A stretch of 64,000 bases of DNA from CBDCFT01 sp965216365. GTDB lineage: Bacteria; Pseudomonadota; Gammaproteobacteria; Arenicellales; CBDCFT01. The number at the start of each line of letters is the position of its first letter. Positions within the stretch are counted from its first letter, which is position 1. The notes beneath the pieces were generated by a model. It worked only from the letters and a program-made list of their open reading frames with translations. It ran no database searches and had not been told where the DNA came from. The position numbers were made by a program, and so were the translations under genes. Of this stretch, positions 61,563 through 64,000 are shown one piece after another. Where the stretch lies: the NCBI GenBank assembly GCA_965216365.1, contig CBDCFT010000027.1, positions 67,564-131,563 on the forward strand. The letters are read 5' to 3'.

Positions 61563-62232
61563 TGAGCGTGGTGTACGAGACCATTGCGAGCCGTCGTCTG
61601 CTGAGGCTCAAACGGAAGCGACGGTGAGCGCCGCTGGCTCGGTGGTGTGAAGCTGCATGATGTTGGCCATGGTCTCAAGAGGCATGTAGCGCCGGGTGGT
61701 CAGCCATTCTTCGGGACACGACCTATTGCTGTAGGATCGATCTCGGATTTCGAGTTCGAGGAAGATAACGCTTTGGACCCCTCAATAAGTCCAAGAACGC
61801 TCGGCCCCAAGGCTCGCGGAAAGGCAGGGCCATTTGCAGTCACTAGAGCGACGTCTGATCAGGTTGGAGCGGGGCCGGCGTGGGTCGACTTGATCCGACG
61901 TCGCTCTAAGGTTGCGCATATTTGCGTAGGGCTTGGGCGTCCTTTACAACCGCGCCGACACAACTCAAATGGCCTCATGCGAAGAACCAGCGCGCTATTG
62001 AAGTTGCCGGCGCCGCCGATCACGATATAACCGCCGAGATCGATGACATGCCGTCAACGGCAAGACAGCGATGATTGCTCGACTCCCTGAGGGCAAATGG
62101 ATCGCTTCCGCTGCTGCGGCGCGCTCGAACAAGGATCTGGAGCAAAGCCATGATGTCGAGCAGGAAGACGTCGTCTGAAAGCCTCTGGACGCTATCCTCG
62201 GGCCGGAGAAGCTGCGGGCGCTTCGTCGACCT
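61563..62232. other. Intergenic region with a long inverted repeat and possible gene remnants
   Basis: 670 bases between tauR and the MATE gene. An 18-bp inverted repeat with one mismatch (61,844-61,861 and 61,891-61,908) forms a large hairpin. Short frames such as EEWLTTRRYMPLETMANIM on the minus strand (near 61,630-61,720) look like fragments but cannot be assigned. No intact gene is supported. Confidence 0.45.
61844..61908. repeat. Inverted repeat / hairpin, MITE-like
   Basis: TAGAGCGACGTCTGATCA pairs with the complement of 61,891-61,908 (17 of 18 positions), separated by 29 bases. Similar dispersed dyads are common between genes of alphaproteobacteria. It is not followed by a T run. Confidence 0.55.
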
Positions 62233-63690
62233 GTGCGTCCGACGTTGACCGCCGCCGTCTTCACGGAAGGGCCAGTCCTTCGCCACATCGCGGTGATGAC
62301 GGCGACGGCGACCGCGGGGTTGATCGCAATCTTCGTGGTCGATCTGCTTGATCTGTATTTCCTCAGCCTGCTGGGCGAAGTGGAACTCGCCGCCGCGGTC
62401 GGCTATGCCGGCTCCATCCTGTTCTTCACCACCTCGGTCTGCATCGGCCTGGCGATCGCCATGGCCGCCCTGGTGGCGCGCGCGGTCGGGGCCGGCGAGG
62501 AGGAGCGCGCCAAGCGCTATGTGGTCCATGTGAGCGTGGTCGCGCTCACGCTCACCATCCCCTTCGCCGCGATCGTCTGGATCAGCCTGCCCGCCCTCCT
62601 TATCATGCTCGGCGCCGAGGGGCGGACGCTGGAGCTGGCCGTCGCCTATCTCCGCATCATCGTCCCCTCGATGCCGGTCCTGGCGCTCGCCATGGGCCTG
62701 GGCGGCGCCCTGCGCGCTGTCGGCGCCGCCAGACTCGCTATGGCCTCGACCCTGATCGGTGGCCTGGTCAATGCGGCGCTCGACCCGATCCTGATCTTCG
62801 GTCTCGATCTCGGCATCGAGGGGGCAGCGCTGGCCTCGGTCGCCGCCAGGATCGCGGTTTTCGCGGTCGGCGCCTATGGCGTCGTCGCTCGGGAAAAGAT
62901 CATCGGCCGTTTCAAGCCCCGCGCTCTGCCGCGCGATGTCGCCAGGATTGCCGAGGTCGCCGGCCCCGCCGTCCTGACCAATCTCGCCACGCCCTTCGGC
63001 AATGCCTATGTGGTCGGCAGCATGGCGGCGTTCGGCGACGATGCGGTTGCCGGCTTTTCGATCATCGGCCGGATCATTCCGGTTGCCTTCGGGGTGGTCT
63101 TCGCGCTCTCCGGCGCCGTCGGTCCGGTGATCGGCCAGAACTTCGGGGCCGGCAACGCCGAGCGCATTCGGCGCACGCTGATCGACGCCATGCTCCTCGG
63201 CACCGCCGTCGTGCTCGCCGCCTCGGCCATTCTCTATCTGTCTCAGGACCAGATCGCCGCCGTCTTCGATGCGAGCCAGGGGGCCGCCGATCTGATCGGT
63301 TTCTTCTCGACCTACATAGCGGTTCTGTTCGTCTTCCTGGGCGCCCATTTCGTCGCCAATGCGGCGTTCAACAATCTCGGCCGGCCGCTCTGGTCGACGC
63401 TGACCAATTGGGGCCGGGTAACCGTCGGCACCGTGCCGCTGGTCTGGCTCGGCGCCCGGTGGCTCGGTCCTGAGGGCGTGCTCCTCGGCCAGGCCATCGG
63501 CGGCGTTCTGTTCGGCGCCGGAAGCTACTTTTTGGCTTGGCGCTTGTGCAAGGCGGACACAGCTGATCGGCAGAAGATCCAAACCCGAACGCGCATGTTC
63601 CGCGTGCCGCTTTCCGCGCAAACCGTCTATCGCGGCTGGGTCGGTCTGTTCGGCGATCCGGAGCCAAAACCCGAACGTACCCGAGAGTAG
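62233..63690 (+). CDS. MATE-family efflux transporter
   Basis: A 485-residue membrane protein with twelve hydrophobic segments in two related halves. MATE features include AAAVGYAGSILFFTTSVCIGLAIA, the loop VARAVGAGEEERAKRY, ALRAVGAARLAMASTLIGGLVNAALDPI, and in the second half GPVIGQNFGAGNAERIR. It would export organic cations or drugs using Na+ or H+. The start is a GTG; the next in-frame ATG is 63 bases later. A cation/proton antiporter gene begins four bases after its stop. Confidence 0.88.
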   Translation: MRPTLTAAVFTEGPVLRHIAVMTATATAGLIAIFVVDLLDLYFLSLLGEVELAAAVGYAGSILFFTTSVCIGLAIAMAALVARAVGAGEEERAKRYVVHVSVVALTLTIPFAAIVWISLPALLIMLGAEGRTLELAVAYLRIIVPSMPVLALAMGLGGALRAVGAARLAMASTLIGGLVNAALDPILIFGLDLGIEGAALASVAARIAVFAVGAYGVVAREKIIGRFKPRALPRDVARIAEVAGPAVLTNLATPFGNAYVVGSMAAFGDDAVAGFSIIGRIIPVAFGVVFALSGAVGPVIGQNFGAGNAERIRRTLIDAMLLGTAVVLAASAILYLSQDQIAAVFDASQGAADLIGFFSTYIAVLFVFLGAHFVANAAFNNLGRPLWSTLTNWGRVTVGTVPLVWLGARWLGPEGVLLGQAIGGVLFGAGSYFLAWRLCKADTADRQKIQTRTRMFRVPLSAQTVYRGWVGLFGDPEPKPERTRE

Positions 63691-63694
63691 AAAC

Positions 63695-64000
63695 ATGCTC
63701 GTCTACGCCGCCATCTTCCTTGCCGCCGCCGCGATCGCCGCGCCGCTCGCCAAGCGCCTGGGCCTTGGCGCCATTCTCGGCTACCTTGCCGCCGGCGTCG
63801 CGATCGGCCCTTCGGGTCTCGGCCTGATCTATCGATTCCATGACGTCGAGACGGTGATGCACACCGCCGAATTCGGCGTGGTATTGCTGCTCTTCGTCAT
63901 CGGCCTGGAACTCCGACCGAAGCGCCTCTGGTCGATGAGGACGAGCATCTTCGGCATGGGCGCCGTTCAAGTGATCGGCACCGCCGTCCTGATCGCATTG
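63695..64000 (+). CDS. N-terminal part of a KefB/CPA2-type cation:proton antiporter
   Basis: The window ends inside this gene after 102 residues. The visible sequence MLVYAAIFLAAAAIAAPLAKRLG, then GAILGYLAAGVAIGPSGLGLI and HTAEFGVVLLLFVIGLELRPKRLW, matches the first helices of CPA2 antiporters (KefB/KefC type). It starts four bases after the MATE stop and is probably in the same operon. Whether a TrkA-N domain follows cannot be seen. Confidence 0.88.
   Translation, partial: MLVYAAIFLAAAAIAAPLAKRLGLGAILGYLAAGVAIGPSGLGLIYRFHDVETVMHTAEFGVVLLLFVIGLELRPKRLWSMRTSIFGMGAVQVIGTAVLIAL

Noticed and set aside
1..64000. tRNA, rRNA, complete insertion sequences or an origin
   Set aside because: No cloverleaf, rRNA-like stretch, transposase with terminal repeats or DnaA-box cluster was recognised by eye. 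Only remnants are seen near 61.6-62.2 kb.

Overview
The window reads as two genomes, or two very different genome segments, joined at about 46,276-46,287. Bases 1 to ~46.28 kb have moderate GC and encode a gammaproteobacterial-type, denitrifying sulfur oxidiser. Bases ~46.28-64 kb are clearly GC-richer, with strong G/C third codon positions, and encode an alphaproteobacterial-type taurine/sulfonate degrader. The switch lies inside a methionine-rich repeat gene: a plus-strand Gly-Met repeat gene from the left runs head-on into a minus-strand Gly-Met repeat gene from the right, at a 12-bp palindrome. Both genes lose their natural 3' ends there. I think a chimeric contig is the likeliest explanation.

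Left part. 0.3-5.4 kb holds a thiosulfate-oxidation (Sox) locus: soxK, tusA, soxXYZA and soxB. 5.5-9.4 kb holds a SqrR/BigR-like persulfide sensor, then an apparent operon of a Met-rich MNP-repeat exported protein, a DUF302 protein, a YeeE/YedE sulfur transporter and a periplasmic DsrE-like protein. 10.4-13.5 kb holds cytochromes and flavocytochrome c sulfide dehydrogenase (fccAB). 13.6-19.5 kb is napDAGHBF (periplasmic nitrate reductase, no napC). 19.6-24.8 kb contains a c4-type cytochrome, two more MNP-repeat proteins, a Spy/CpxP-like protein, a TlpA thioredoxin and a fourth Met-rich protein. 26-28.6 kb is serA-serB. 28.7-39.9 kb is rich in membrane and multiheme redox proteins, including two divergent multiheme operons around two FNR-type boxes. 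40-43.4 kb has an unknown protein and a PGM1-like peptide ligase. 43.6-44.0 kb has a broken cytochrome. 44.2-46.3 kb is a sigma-54-type promoter with paired upstream palindromes ahead of a small exported protein and the long Gly-Met repeat protein.

Right part. 46.25-49.1 kb has a second Gly-Met protein, a small exported protein, and exported MsrB and MsrA (methionine sulfoxide reductases), with the same upstream palindrome. 49.1-61.6 kb is a sulfonate cluster: DUF2478 protein, TauA, UspA, TRAP transporter, YeiH/TauZ-type exporter, Xsc, TauY, TauX and TauR. 62.2-64 kb has a MATE exporter and the start of a KefB-type antiporter.

How the genes fit together. On the left, thiosulfate and sulfide are oxidised in the periplasm by Sox and FccAB, with electrons passing to c-type cytochromes and nitrate. 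The MNP-repeat proteins are plausible structural proteins of periplasmic sulfur deposits, but that is inference. On the right, taurine is oxidised by TauXY to sulfoacetaldehyde, Xsc makes acetyl phosphate plus sulfite, and sulfite/sulfate is exported. The most unusual system is the sigma-54-type module of exported Met-every-third-residue proteins beside exported MsrA/MsrB. It resembles a periplasmic oxidant-scavenging cycle and appears on both sides of the junction.

Caution: at least nine genes between 20 and 44 kb are broken by one-base shifts, including serA. No such breaks are evident in the right part. Uncorrected sequencing errors in the left component are the simplest explanation.
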